Assembly: GCA_035296565.1 (NCBI GenBank)
Contig: DATHAQ010000034.1
Coordinates: 58,188 to 122,187 of the forward strand
Origin: JACCZR01 sp035296565
GTDB lineage: Bacteria; Actinomycetota; Thermoleophilia; Solirubrobacterales; Thermoleophilaceae
Direction: 5' to 3'
DNA length: 64,000 nt
Shown: in pieces, positions 42,405-51,975 of the stretch
How the letters are laid out: the number at the start of each line of letters is the position of its first letter
How positions within the stretch are numbered: position 1 is the stretch's first letter
Notes under the pieces: model-generated
Seen by the model: only the letters and a program-made list of their open reading frames with translations
What the model was told of the DNA's origin: nothing
Databases searched by the model: none
Made by a program: the position numbers and the translations under genes

Positions 42405-44582
42405 GTGCCCGAGATCGCCAAGGTCGAGCCGCTCACCACCGCCCGTGCGTTGCGAGGGCCCTTCGACTACCGGCTGGGGGAGGCCCATGCCGGGGTAGAC
42501 GTGGGCAGCGTGCTCGTGATCCCGTTCGGCCGCCGTCGGGTGCTGGGAGTGGTCACCTCCACCGCCTCCGAGAGCGACATCGAGCCCGAGCGCCTGGCCG
42601 AGCCGCTCTCGGCGCTCGAGGCCGACGTCCCGGCGGCCCTGGTCAGCTTGGGCCTGTGGGTGGCCGAGGAGTACTGCTCTACGCCCGCGCGGGGCCTCGC
42701 GCTGGTGCTCCCGCCCGGGACGGGCACCGGCTCCGGGCGCCCGCTGCGGGCCAAGCGCTCCCTGCTGGTCTCGCTCACGCTCGCGGGCTACCAGTCGACA
42801 GAGCGCCCGGGGCGCCTGGGCGCGCGGCAGATCGCCGCGCTGCGGGCTCTGGCCGGGGGCCCGCTGCGGGCGGCCGAGCTGGCGCGCGCCTCGGGCTGCG
42901 ACCACGCCGGGCTCCGGCGCCTCGAGGAGCTGGGCCTCGTGCGCCTGGAGACCAAGGCCGAGCCGGCCCGGCGGCCCGAGCTGGCCGACGTAGGGGCCCG
43001 GCCGGGGCCCGGCGAGCTGACCGAGGCCCAGGAGGCGGCCCTGGCCGAGGTGACCGCGGCGCTCGAGGCGCCCGCCGAGCGCCGCGAACCGCTGCTGCTG
43101 CACGGGGTCACCGGCAGCGGCAAGACCGAGGTCTACCTGCGCGCAGCCGAGGAGGCCCTGGCCCGCGGGCGCTCGGCGATCGTGCTCGTGCCCGAGATTG
43201 CCCTGACCCCCCAGACCGCCGGGCGGTTCGTGCAGCGCTTCGGCGACCGCGTGGCGGTCCTGCACTCGGCACTGACCGCCCGCGAGCGCTTCGACGAGTG
43301 GGCCCGCCTGCGCAGCGGCGACGCCCGCGTCTGCGTGGGGCCTCGCTCGGCGGTGTTCGCCCCGGTCGAGGACCTGGGGCTGATCGTCGTCGACGAGGAG
43401 CACGACCCCTCCTACAAGCAGGAGGGCGACCCGCGCTACGACGCCCGCCGGGTGGCCGAGCGCCGCGCCGGACAGGAGGGGGCGATGCTGCTGGCCGGCA
43501 GCGCCACACCGCGGCCGGAGGCCTGGCAGGCCTTGAGACGGCTGAGCCTGCCCACGCGCGTGGACGGCCGCGGCCTGCCCCCCGTGGAGGCGGTGTCCTC
43601 GCTGGAGGCCGGCGGGGCCCTGCACCCGCGAACGCGCGACGCCCTGGAGGAGGTCCGTCGCCGCGAGGAGAAGGCGATCGTGCTGCTCAACCGCCGCGGC
43701 TGGTCGAACTTCCTCAGCTGCCGGACCTGCGGGCGCGCATGGGGCTGCCCCGCGTGCGACGTGACGCTCGTGTTGCACCGCTCCGCCGGCCGGGTGTCCT
43801 GCCACCACTGTGGCCACAGCGAGCAGGTGCCCGGCGCCTGCCCCGACTGCGGCTCGGTGTCCATCGCCCGCCACGGCGCGGGCACCGAGCAGCTCGGCCA
43901 CGAGCTCGAGGACCTGGTGCACCCCCTTCCGGTGGTGCGTTTGGACACCGACAGCGCGGCCGCGACGGGCATCGGGCCGCTGCTGGAGCGCTTCGAGCGC
44001 GAGTGCGCCGCCGTGCTGGTGGGCACGCAGATGGTGGCCAAGGGGCACGACTTCCCCGATGTGACGCTGGGCGTGGTGCTCGACGCCGACGCAACCCTGC
44101 GCTTCCCCGACTTTCGTGCCGAGGAGCGCACCTTCTCGCTGGTCTGCCAGCTTGCCGGTCGCAGCGGACGCGGGCGGCGCGGGGGAAAGGTGATCGTGCA
44201 GGCGCTCGAGCCGCAGGCCAGGCCCCTGCGCCACGCCGCCGAGCACGACGCCGAGGGCTTCACCCAGGGCGAGCTGCAGCGGCGCCGGGCGTTGCGCTAT
44301 CCGCCGTTCGGGAACCTGATCCGAGTGATCTGCTCCGCGGCCGAGCCGGGGCCGGAGCAGGCGGCGGCCGACGCCGTGGCCGAGCGGCTGGAGCCGCCGG
44401 AGGCCACCGTCCTCGGCCCCGCTCCGCTGTTCCGCCGCCAGGGCCGGGAGCGCTCTCAGCTGGTCCTCAAGTCGGCCGATCGCTCCGCGGCGATCACGGC
44501 GGTCCGCCGGGCGGTCGAGGAGGTTTCGTCGGACCGCGCCCACGCGGAGGCGAGCTTCGCGGTCGACGTGGACCCGCAGTAG
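42405..44582 (+). CDS. priA: Primosomal helicase PriA (replication restart protein)
   Basis: 3'-to-5' DNA helicase that reloads replication forks. 725 aa from GTG 42405. The N-terminal 3'-binding domain begins AKVEPLTTARALRGPFDYRLGE. Walker A GVTGSGKTE is at 234-242 and Walker B is VVDEEHDPSYKQEGDPRYDARRVA. The zinc-binding cysteines are in CRTCGRAWGCPACDVTLVLHRSAGR and CHHCGHSEQVPGACPDCGS. Motifs V-VI (VLVGTQMVAKGHDFPDVTLGVV, QLAGRSGRGRRGG) are intact. Some actinobacterial PriA proteins have lost helicase motifs; this one has not. Confidence 0.95.
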   Translation: MPEIAKVEPLTTARALRGPFDYRLGEAHAGVDVGSVLVIPFGRRRVLGVVTSTASESDIEPERLAEPLSALEADVPAALVSLGLWVAEEYCSTPARGLALVLPPGTGTGSGRPLRAKRSLLVSLTLAGYQSTERPGRLGARQIAALRALAGGPLRAAELARASGCDHAGLRRLEELGLVRLETKAEPARRPELADVGARPGPGELTEAQEAALAEVTAALEAPAERREPLLLHGVTGSGKTEVYLRAAEEALARGRSAIVLVPEIALTPQTAGRFVQRFGDRVAVLHSALTARERFDEWARLRSGDARVCVGPRSAVFAPVEDLGLIVVDEEHDPSYKQEGDPRYDARRVAERRAGQEGAMLLAGSATPRPEAWQALRRLSLPTRVDGRGLPPVEAVSSLEAGGALHPRTRDALEEVRRREEKAIVLLNRRGWSNFLSCRTCGRAWGCPACDVTLVLHRSAGRVSCHHCGHSEQVPGACPDCGSVSIARHGAGTEQLGHELEDLVHPLPVVRLDTDSAAATGIGPLLERFERECAAVLVGTQMVAKGHDFPDVTLGVVLDADATLRFPDFRAEERTFSLVCQLAGRSGRGRRGGKVIVQALEPQARPLRHAAEHDAEGFTQGELQRRRALRYPPFGNLIRVICSAAEPGPEQAAADAVAERLEPPEATVLGPAPLFRRQGRERSQLVLKSADRSAAITAVRRAVEEVSSDRAHAEASFAVDVDPQ

Positions 44583-44585
44583 CGC

Positions 44586-45914
44586 CTAGGCCACGGAGTA
44601 GAGCCGCCACTCGCCGGGGACGCCCTTGAGCGCCGCCATGCCGCGCTCGGCGAACTCCAGGCCCGAGCCAACGACGAGGTCCTTGACCGTCCCGGAGACC
44701 AGCACCTCGCCTCCCTCGGCCTTGGCGGCCACTCGGGCGCCGATGTGAACCGCCATGCCCCCGATGTCGTCGCCGCGCAGCTCGCACTCGCCGGTGTGCA
44801 CCCCGGCGCGGACCTCGACACCGAGGTCGCCCACGCCGGCAGCGACCGCCCGAGCGCAGTCGATCGCCCGCGCGGGCCCGTCGAAGGTGGCCAGGAAGCC
44901 GTCGCCCGTGCTCTTCACCGCGCGCCCCCGGTGGGTTCTCACCTCGGCCCGGGTGATCGCGTCGTGGCGGTCCAGCAGCTCGCGCCAGCGCCGGTCGCCC
45001 AGCTCGGCAGCGCGCTCGGTGGAGCCCACGATGTCGGTGAACAGGACTGTCGAGAGCACCCGCTCCGGACGCCGCTCCGAGCGTGTGCCGGTCACGAACT
45101 CCTCGATCTCGTCCACCAGCTCGTCGACCTCCCCGGCCATCAGGACGTGGTCGACTCCCGGCAGCTCGACCAGCCGGGCGCGGGGAATGTGCTCGGCCAA
45201 GTAGCGGCTCACCCGCACCGGCAGGGCGAAGTCGCGCGAGCGGTGCAAGACGAGCGTGGGCCGGTCGATCAGCGGCAACGCCTCGCGCACGTCTACCTGC
45301 CGGTAGAGGTCCATTAGCGCGCGTGCTCCGGCCGGGCTGGTGCCCGAGCGCAAGAAGTGGCCCCAGGAGCGTTCGGCCTCGGCATCGCCCACCAGGCTGG
45401 GGGCGAACAGGGACAGCCCGGCCGGCCCGCCCCACTCGTCGCGCAGGCGCTGCGTCAGCACATCCAGGGCCTGCTCGGGCACGCCCTCCGGGTAGTCGGC
45501 GGCCTTCGTGAGCCTGGCGTACGAGCCGTAGAGGATCAGGTGCGAGCAGCGCTCGGGGAAGGTGGCGGCGAGCAGGATGGCCATCGGTCCTCCCTCGGAG
45601 ATGCCCATCAGCGCCGCCTGCTCGGAACCCGCCGCATCCAGCACCGCGCGTAGATCTTCCATCGACTGCTCGAGGGTGGGTGGACGCCCGAGCCGGTCCG
45701 AGCTTCCCTGTTCGCGCTTGTCGAACAGGATCAGCCGGGCGAACCCGGCGAAGCGCTCGAAGACCCGCTGGAAGCCGGGCATCTGCCAGGCCACCTCGAA
45801 GTTGCTCACGAAGCCGGGGACGACCACGAGGTCCACGGGCCCGTTCCCGACGACCGCGTAAGCGATGCTGACGTCGCCGTTGTGGGCGAATCGGGTGTCG
45901 AGCGGGCCGGTCAC
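44586..45914 (-). CDS. Alpha/beta-hydrolase fused to class III cyclase domain
   Basis: A 442-aa two-domain protein from GTG 45914. Residues 1-270 are an alpha/beta hydrolase: LVVVPGFVSNFEVAW, LILFDKREQGSSD, nucleophile elbow ALMGISEGGPMAI (Ser106) and LPGVDHVLMAG with the histidine. From about 285 a class III cyclase follows: STVLFTDIVGSTERA, VKSTGDGFLATFD, GGMAVHIGARVAAKA. Proteins with this fusion are common in mycobacteria and Thermoleophilia; a ligand-sensing role of the hydrolase is usually assumed. Convergent with priA, divergent from def. Confidence 0.88.
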   Translation of the reverse strand: MTGPLDTRFAHNGDVSIAYAVVGNGPVDLVVVPGFVSNFEVAWQMPGFQRVFERFAGFARLILFDKREQGSSDRLGRPPTLEQSMEDLRAVLDAAGSEQAALMGISEGGPMAILLAATFPERCSHLILYGSYARLTKAADYPEGVPEQALDVLTQRLRDEWGGPAGLSLFAPSLVGDAEAERSWGHFLRSGTSPAGARALMDLYRQVDVREALPLIDRPTLVLHRSRDFALPVRVSRYLAEHIPRARLVELPGVDHVLMAGEVDELVDEIEEFVTGTRSERRPERVLSTVLFTDIVGSTERAAELGDRRWRELLDRHDAITRAEVRTHRGRAVKSTGDGFLATFDGPARAIDCARAVAAGVGDLGVEVRAGVHTGECELRGDDIGGMAVHIGARVAAKAEGGEVLVSGTVKDLVVGSGLEFAERGMAALKGVPGEWRLYSVA

Positions 45915-45923
45915 ATGACGGAT

Positions 45924-45929
45924 TAAACT
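45924..45929 (+). promoter_or_regulatory. Putative -10 (TAAACT) of leaderless def
   Basis: TAAACT in the AT-rich GATTAAACTC lies 8 bp before the def ATG; no Shine-Dalgarno is present. Confidence 0.5.
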
Positions 45930-45937
45930 CGCCCGGG

Positions 45938-46540
45938 ATGGCCGATGACACCGACCGCGAGCCGTTCGACCCCGAGGCGGTCGACGAGGAGGAGCCCCGC
46001 CTCGACCCGGAGGTCGAGGCCCGGCGCGTGGCCGCCATGTCGCTGGTGCGTCGGCTAGGCGACCCCGTGCTCAAGAGCCGGGCCACCGACGTCGACCGCT
46101 TCGACGAGGGCCTGCGCGGCCAGGTCGCGCGGATGGCGGGGATCATGAACGACGCTCTGGGTGTCGGGCTCGCGGCGCCGCAGCTGGGCATCTCCCAGCG
46201 CGTGCTGGTCTACCGCGTCGGCCCGGACGCCCCCCTGGTCACCTTGGTGAACCCCGAGCTGGAGTGGCGCGGCGAGGAGGAGGAGACGCTCGAGGAGGGC
46301 TGCCTGTCCATCCCCGGGGTGGGGGTGGACGTGGACCGAGCGGTGCACGTGCGCGTCCGCGCGCGGGACGAGGAGGGTCAGGAGCGGCTGGTCGAGGCCT
46401 CCGGCCTCGAGGCCCGGGTCATACAGCACGAGATGGACCACCTCGACGGCAAGCTCATCCTCGACCGCACTTCGCGCGACCAGCGCCGGGAGGCCATGAA
46501 GGCCCTGCGCGAGGCACAGCGCGAGAGCGAAGCGGCGTAA
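45938..46540 (+). CDS. def: Peptide deformylase
   Basis: Metalloenzyme that removes the formyl group from nascent N-termini. 200 aa with a 30-residue acidic N-terminal extension before MSLVRRLGDPVLKSRA. The three motifs are GVGLAAPQLG, EGCLSIPG (metal Cys) and QHEMDHLDG (HExxH-type metal site). The partner gene fmt lies 5.6 kb away, separated by the glycolate operon. Convergent with aceB across a shortened repeat copy. Confidence 0.96.
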   Translation: MADDTDREPFDPEAVDEEEPRLDPEVEARRVAAMSLVRRLGDPVLKSRATDVDRFDEGLRGQVARMAGIMNDALGVGLAAPQLGISQRVLVYRVGPDAPLVTLVNPELEWRGEEEETLEEGCLSIPGVGVDVDRAVHVRVRARDEEGQERLVEASGLEARVIQHEMDHLDGKLILDRTSRDQRREAMKALREAQRESEAA

Positions 46541-46545
46541 CGGTC

Positions 46546-46579
46546 GGGCGGCGGTGCCCGGCCTGCGCTCCGGGCGCCA
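46546..46579 (+). repeat. Copy F (deleted) of the GLRS repeat
   Basis: GGCGGTG joined directly to CCCGGCCTGCGCTCCG between the convergent def and aceB genes. Compared with copies D/E, the central CTCGGCCGGCCGACG is missing, as if the hairpin had been deleted. Confidence 0.65.
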
Positions 46580-46583
46580 GGGG

Positions 46584-48180
46584 CTACTCGGGCAGCTTCT
46601 CGAGGGCCGGCAGCGTCAGGAACTCCTCGAAGCGGTCGCTGAGCGCGACGCGCTCGAACAGCTCGCGTGAGAGCTCCGGACGGCCCTCACGCTGGAACCA
46701 TTCCTCGTCGGCGATCTCCTTGCGGATCGTCTCGAGCTCCTCCGCCTCCAGCTCGCGCACCAGCTCCGGCGTGACGGTGCGCCCGTCCTCCAGCTGCACC
46801 CCGTGCCGGATCCACTGCCAGACCTGCCCGCGCGAGATCTCGGCCGTGGCGGCGTCCTCCATCAGCCCGTAGATGCCGGCGGCGCCGTTGCCGCGCAGCC
46901 ACGAGGAGATGTACTGGATGCCGACGTTGACGTTGGAGCGCAGGCCCGGCTCGGTCACCGAGCCGGGGGTGGAGGGGACGTCCAGCAGCTCGCTGGCGCC
47001 GACCGAGACCTCGTCGCGCCGTCTGTCGAGCTGATTGGGCCGCGCCCCGAGGACGTTCGTGAACTGCTCCATCGCGACGTCCACCGAGTCGGGGTGGGCG
47101 ACCCAGGTGCCGTCGAAGCCGTCGCCGGCCTCGCGGGCCTTGTCCTCGGCCACCTTGGCTAGCGCCCTCTCGGCGGCCTCGGGGTCCTTGCGGCTCGGTA
47201 TCTGCGCGGCCATGCCGCCCATCGCGTGGGCGCCGCGGCGGTGGCACGTCTTGACCAGCAGCTCGGTGTAGGCGCGCATGAAGGGGACGGTCATCGAAAC
47301 CTCGGCGCGGTCGGGAAGGACGAACTCCGGGCGTGCCCGGAAGCGCTTGATGGCGCTGAAGATGTAGTCCCAACGGCCGGCATTCAACGCCGCGGAGCGC
47401 CCGCGCAGCTCGTGGAGGATCTCGTTCATCTCGAAGACCGCGGGCAGCGTCTCGATCAGCAAGGTGACCTTCACCGTGCCGCGGTCCATTCCCAGCTCCT
47501 CCTCGATGATCCCCAGGGCGTCGTTCCACAGCCGCGCCTCGAGATGGGACTCCAGCTTGGGCACGTAGAGGTAGGGGCCGCTTCCCTTCCCAGCCAGCGC
47601 CACGTGGTTTGCCGTCACGTAGAGCGCGACGTCGAAAAGCCCGCCCGCCACCGGCCGGCCGTCCACTTCCACGTGGCGCTCGGGCAGGTGCCAGCCGCGC
47701 GGGCGCACCAGCAGCGTGGCCACCTCCTCGCCGAGCCGGTACTGCTTCTCCCCGTCGTCGTGCTCGATGGTGCCGCGCACGGCGTCGGCGAGGTTGACCT
47801 GGCCGTCGGCCATGTTCGCCCAGGTCGGAGAGTTGGAGTCCTCAAAGTCGGGCCATGAAACCGGCGGCGCCGGAGTTCAGGGCATTTATGACCATCTTGC
47901 GGTCGGTGGGACCGGTGATCTCCACGCGCCGGTCCTGCATGTCGGCCGGCGCCTCGGAGACCGTCCAGTCGCCCTCGCGCACCCCCCGGGTCTCGGAGGG
48001 GAAGTCCAGCGTGCCGCCGGCGTCGAGCTCGGCCTGGCGCTCCTGACGGCGGTCCAGCAGCTGCCGACGGGTCTCGTCGAGCTCGCGGTGCAGGCGAGCG
48101 AGGATCTTCAGCGCGCGGTCGGTGACGACCTCCTCGCGCCGGCCGTCCACCGGCGCCTTGACCTCGGCTCCCTCAACCAT
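46584..48180 (-). pseudogene. aceB: Malate synthase A interrupted by a +1 frameshift
   Basis: Malate synthase condenses glyoxylate and acetyl-CoA to malate. Two minus-strand frames together give one full-length enzyme of about 530 aa. The first (48180-47842) holds the N-terminus to DRKMVINALNSGAAGFMA and then reads RL-stop. The second (to 46584) continues with the expected DFEDSNSPTWANMADGQVNLADAV. One extra base in the run at 47850-47852 (GCCC instead of GCC) causes the shift. The rest is intact: PYLYVPKLESHLEA, TLLIETLPAVFEMNEILHELRGRSA-type text, HAMGGMAAQIPS and YGLMEDAATAEISR. It could be a true mutation or a sequencing error; the lack of other damage favours a recent or artefactual shift. 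Confidence 0.9.
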
Positions 48181-49393
48181 CGATCGAGCTCCAGAGCAGC
48201 TCCATGGGGTGGACGACCTCGAGGTCGTGGCCCAGCCGGCGCGCGTGGGCGGCGATCTGGAGCGCGCAGCCGGGGTTCGCAGCCGCGATGACCTCCGCGC
48301 CGGTAGCGATCAGGTTGCGTGCCTTGCGCTCGCCCAGCTCGGCCGCGGGCTCGGGCTTGACCAGGTTGTAGATGCCGGCCGAGCCGCAGCAGATCTCCCA
48401 CTCGGCGGGCTCGATCAGCTCGAGGCCGGGAATGGAGCGCAGCAGCTCTCGCGGCGGCTGGCGCACGCCCTGGGCGTGGGCCAGGTGGCACGCGTCGTGG
48501 TAGGCCACCTTGAGCTTCAGCGGACTGCGCTCGGCGCGCGGGGCGGCCTCGGCGAGCACCTCGGTCACGTCGCGCACCTTGGCCGAGAAGCGCTCGGCGC
48601 GCTCGGCCCAGCCGGGCTCGTCGCGCAGCAGGTGCTCGTAGTCGCGCATGCCCGAGCCGCAGCCGGCGGAGTTGGTGACCACGGTGTCGTAGCGCTCGAG
48701 CGCGGCGATGGTGGCCTTGGCCTTGTCGCGCGCCGAGGGCTCGCCGGTGTGCAGCTCCAGCGAGCCGCAGCAGTCGGGCTTGGCCGGCGCGTGCACCTCG
48801 AAGCCCTCGGCGGCCAGCACCCGCGCCGTGGCCTCGTTGACGTCGCCGAAGAAGGCCCGCTGCACGCAGCCCTGCAGCAGCGCCACCGAGCCACGCTTCT
48901 CGCCTCGGGCTGCGAAGCGGGCGGAGAGCCTGTGGAACGCCCTGCGCACCGGTATCCGCGGAGTGAGGGCCCCCAGCAGCCCAGGCAGCCGCTGCCCGAC
49001 CGGCAGGCCGAGGGCGAGCAGGCGCAGCAGCCGGTGATCGGGGAACACCGTGAACACGGCCCGCTTGAGCAGCCGCTCGCGCAGCGTGCGCGGATAGCGC
49101 CGCTCCACCTGCGCGCGCGTGTCGACCAGCAGCTTGTCGTACTTCACGCCCGACGGGCAGGCGGTCACACAGGCCATGCAGCCAAGGCAGCGGTCCCAGT
49201 GCTCCACCATCGGCGCCGACAGCTCGGTCTCCTCCTCCAGGCCCGTCTTCATCAGCACGATGCGGCCCCGTGGGGAGTCCATCTCCTCGTCCCAGAGGGA
49301 GTAGGTCGGGCAGGTGGGAAGGCAGAAGCCGCAGTGCACGCACTCGTCCACGAGGTCGATGGAGGGCGGGTTGTGGGTGTCGAAGGCGCTCAT
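48173..49393 (-). CDS. glcF: Glycolate oxidase iron-sulfur subunit
   Basis: Electron-transfer subunit of the membrane-associated glycolate oxidase. 406 aa from ATG 49393, which overlaps the glcE stop. Two 4Fe-4S motifs: DECVHCGFCLPTCPTY and DRCLGCMACVTACPSGVKY. Two CCG domains are seen as PDCCGSLELHTG (with LLQGCVQRAFF before it) and WEICCGSAGIYNLV (with AYHDACHLAHAQGV). Length and motif order match GlcF. It overlaps the aceB start by 8 bp, making glycolate oxidation and malate synthesis one operon. Confidence 0.95.
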   Translation of the reverse strand: MSAFDTHNPPSIDLVDECVHCGFCLPTCPTYSLWDEEMDSPRGRIVLMKTGLEEETELSAPMVEHWDRCLGCMACVTACPSGVKYDKLLVDTRAQVERRYPRTLRERLLKRAVFTVFPDHRLLRLLALGLPVGQRLPGLLGALTPRIPVRRAFHRLSARFAARGEKRGSVALLQGCVQRAFFGDVNEATARVLAAEGFEVHAPAKPDCCGSLELHTGEPSARDKAKATIAALERYDTVVTNSAGCGSGMRDYEHLLRDEPGWAERAERFSAKVRDVTEVLAEAAPRAERSPLKLKVAYHDACHLAHAQGVRQPPRELLRSIPGLELIEPAEWEICCGSAGIYNLVKPEPAAELGERKARNLIATGAEVIAAANPGCALQIAAHARRLGHDLEVVHPMELLWSSIDG

Positions 49394-50499
49394 GCCAGCG
49401 AGGGCCGGCACACGCCGGCCGGATCGAAGCGCTGCTTGACGCGCCGCATGAGGGCCAGGGGACCGTCTGCCGGCCGCGGCCAGGGGTCCACGAGCGCGCG
49501 CACCTCGTCGGGGGCATCGAGAACCGCGCAAGGCGCCGGGTCCATGGTGCGCCGCAGGTCGCGGATCGCCTCTGCGGCCTCCTGCGGCGCGCGGGCCTCG
49601 TAGGTCACCCACGCCAGCCCGAGGCCCGCGCGGGCCACGAGGCGCGCCCCGGCGTCCTGGCAGTGCGTCATCAGGTCGCGGAAGCGGGAGGGAAGGGTGG
49701 ACACGCGGACGGCCAGCCCGCCCGGCGAGCGCTGGCCGTCGCGCTGGCGGGCCCAGATCTCGTCGTCCTCCTCCACGAAGCTCACCTCGAGCCGCGACCT
49801 CTCCATGAGCTTCGCGGCCGCGTCGGCCCCGGCGCGCGGCGTGGCGCCGCCGAAGCGCGCGAGCAGGGCGCCGTCCCCGCCGCCGAAGCGCAGGTCCAGG
49901 CAGCGGGCCTCCAGCGGCGCCTTGGTCAGCTCGAGCGCGGCGGTGGCCAGCACGTCGGGGTCCGTCGTTCCGCCCGCCGCGGTGGCGGTCGAGGGCGGCT
50001 TGGGGTGCAGCCGCAATGACAGCTCCAGGATCAGCCCCAGCGAGCCCAGCGAGCCGGTGTAGAGCTTGGAGAGGTCGTAGCCGGCCACGTTCTTGATCAC
50101 CTTGCCGCCCGCCCGGGCGGTCTGGCCGTCCGACAGCGCCACCTGCACTCCCAGCACGAGGTCGCGGGGGCCGCCGTAGCGCGTGCGCAGGGGCCCCGAG
50201 TCGCCCGAGGCGATCACACCGCCCAGCGTGGCCCTGCCGCTCGGGTCGGGCGGGTCCAGCAGCAGCTCCTGGTCGTGCTCGCCGAACGCCTCCTGGGCCC
50301 GGGACAGCGGCAGGCCGGCCTCGACGATCGCCGTCAGGTCGCCCTCGTTGTGCTCGAGCAGGCGGTCGCGGCCCGCCGTCGAGATGCGCTGGACGCCGTC
50401 GTCTCCGGGAACGCCCCAGTGCAGCTTGCTGCCCGAGCCCACGAAGCGGACCGGCGTGCCCGACTCACCCGCGGAGGCCAGCGCCTCGACCTCCTTCAC
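49390..50499 (-). CDS. glcE: Glycolate oxidase FAD-binding subunit
   Basis: Second flavin-fold subunit of glycolate oxidase. 369 aa from GTG 50499, overlapping the glcD stop. The FAD/PCMH domain has PVRFVGSGSKLHWGVPG, DLTAIVEAGLPLSRAQEAFGEH, PSGRATLGGVIASGDSGPLRTRYGGPRDLVLG and KNVAGYDLSKLYTGSLGSLGLI, all typical of GlcE. The C-terminus ends RFDPAGVCRPSLA. The longer open frame upstream lies inside glcD and is not used. Confidence 0.94.
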   Translation of the reverse strand: MKEVEALASAGESGTPVRFVGSGSKLHWGVPGDDGVQRISTAGRDRLLEHNEGDLTAIVEAGLPLSRAQEAFGEHDQELLLDPPDPSGRATLGGVIASGDSGPLRTRYGGPRDLVLGVQVALSDGQTARAGGKVIKNVAGYDLSKLYTGSLGSLGLILELSLRLHPKPPSTATAAGGTTDPDVLATAALELTKAPLEARCLDLRFGGGDGALLARFGGATPRAGADAAAKLMERSRLEVSFVEEDDEIWARQRDGQRSPGGLAVRVSTLPSRFRDLMTHCQDAGARLVARAGLGLAWVTYEARAPQEAAEAIRDLRRTMDPAPCAVLDAPDEVRALVDPWPRPADGPLALMRRVKQRFDPAGVCRPSLA

Positions 50500-51968
50500 A
50501 TCCGCTCCGCCAGGCCGGCCTCCTCCAGCGGGTGCCGGCGATAGGGACCGGGCACCTCGCCGCACAGGCGCGGGGTAGGCATGACCTTGCCCGGGTTCGC
50601 GCGTCCGTCGGGGTCGAAGGCGCAGCGCAGCCGCTGAAAGGCGGCCAGATCGGGCTCCTCGAACTGCGAGGGCATGTAGCGCTTCTTGTCCACTCCTACG
50701 CCGTGCTCGCCGGTGATCGAGCCGCCGGCCTCCACGCAGGCCTTGACGATCAGGCCGGCCAGCTCCTCGGCGCGCTCGGGCTCCCCCTCCTTGTGACCGT
50801 CGTAGAGGACCAGCGGGTGTAGGTTGCCGTCGCCGGCGTGGAAGACGTTGGCCACCCGCAGCTCGTGCTCGTCGGCCAGCTCGTCGATGCGGCCCAGCAC
50901 CTCGGCCAGCCGGGTACGGGGGATCACACTGTCCTGGACGAAGTAGTTGGGCGAGATGCGGCCCATGGCCGCGAAGGCCGCCTTGCGCGTCTTCCAGATC
51001 AGCGCGCGCTCGGCCTCGTCCCGGGCCACGCGGATCGAGTCGGCCTCGGCCTCCCTGCATAGCGACACGATCGCGTCGAAGCGCTCCTCGCACTCGTCCT
51101 CGCGCCCGTCGAGCTCCACCACCAGCGCCGCGCCGGCATCGGTGGGATAGCCGGCGTTGGTGGCACCCTCGGCGGCCTGGATAGAGAGGTTGTCCATCAT
51201 CTCGATCGCCGCCGGGACGATGCCGGCGGAGACGATTCCCGAGACGACCTCACCCGCGTGCGGGGGCGAGCCGAAGAAGGCGACCAGAGTGCGCACCGCC
51301 TCGGGGGCCGGGACCACGCGCAGGATCGCCTTGGTGGCTACGCCCAGGGTGCCCTCCGAGCCCACGAATGTGCCGGTCAGGTCCAGGCCCGCGGGGTCGA
51401 GCTCGGGCCCGCCGAGCCACATCATCTCGCCGTCGGGCAGCACGACCTCCAGGCCGGTCACGTAGTTGGTGGTGAAGCCGTATTTGAAGCAGTGCGCGCC
51501 GCCGGCGTTCTCGGCCACGTTGCCGCCGATGGAGCAGACGATCTGGCTCGACGGGTCGGGCGGGTAGGTGTAGGTGGGCCCCACCGCGTTGGAGACCTCG
51601 ATGTTGGTGACGCCGGGCTCCACCGTCACGCGCGCGTCGTCCAGGTTTACGTCGAGGATCCGGCGCATGCGCGTCAGGGCGATCAGCACGCCCTCCTCGA
51701 CGGGCAGCGCCCCGCCGCTGAGGCCCGAGCCCGCGCCGCGCGCGACCCAAGGGATCTCAGCCTCGTGGCAGGCGGCCACCACCTGCTGGACCTCCTGCGC
51801 GCTGCCGGGCAGCACCACCGCCCGCGGGCTGGCTCGGTACTGAAGCAGCCCGTCGGACTCGTAGGTGCGCAGCTGGTGCTCCTGGGTGATGACGTGCCCG
51901 TCGCCCGCTATTGAGCGCAGCCGGGCGACGAGGTGGTTGGACGAGGTGTCGGAGCTGGTGACCGCCAC
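50496..51968 (-). CDS. glcD: Glycolate oxidase catalytic subunit (FAD-linked oxidase)
   Basis: FAD-dependent 2-hydroxyacid oxidase turning glycolate into glyoxylate. 490 aa from GTG 51968, chosen because it lies 7 bp from a TAGGCT -10 and just before SSNHLVARLRSI. Motifs: PWVARGAGSGLSGGALP, VEPGVTNIEVSNAV, CSIGGNVAENAGGAHCFKYG, GTFVGSEGTLGVATKAIL, and the C-terminal NVFHAGDGNLHPLVLYD and GSITGEHGVGVDKKRYM. First gene of the glcD-glcE-glcF-aceB operon, which feeds glycolate carbon into malate. Confidence 0.95.
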   Translation of the reverse strand: MAVTSSDTSSNHLVARLRSIAGDGHVITQEHQLRTYESDGLLQYRASPRAVVLPGSAQEVQQVVAACHEAEIPWVARGAGSGLSGGALPVEEGVLIALTRMRRILDVNLDDARVTVEPGVTNIEVSNAVGPTYTYPPDPSSQIVCSIGGNVAENAGGAHCFKYGFTTNYVTGLEVVLPDGEMMWLGGPELDPAGLDLTGTFVGSEGTLGVATKAILRVVPAPEAVRTLVAFFGSPPHAGEVVSGIVSAGIVPAAIEMMDNLSIQAAEGATNAGYPTDAGAALVVELDGREDECEERFDAIVSLCREAEADSIRVARDEAERALIWKTRKAAFAAMGRISPNYFVQDSVIPRTRLAEVLGRIDELADEHELRVANVFHAGDGNLHPLVLYDGHKEGEPERAEELAGLIVKACVEAGGSITGEHGVGVDKKRYMPSQFEEPDLAAFQRLRCAFDPDGRANPGKVMPTPRLCGEVPGPYRRHPLEEAGLAERM

Positions 51969-51975
51969 TCTGACC

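Noticed and set aside
41967..44543. 858-codon open frame on the minus strand opposite priA
   Set aside because: priA on the plus strand has all helicase motifs; the minus frame has no recognisable domain and is a by-product of high GC.
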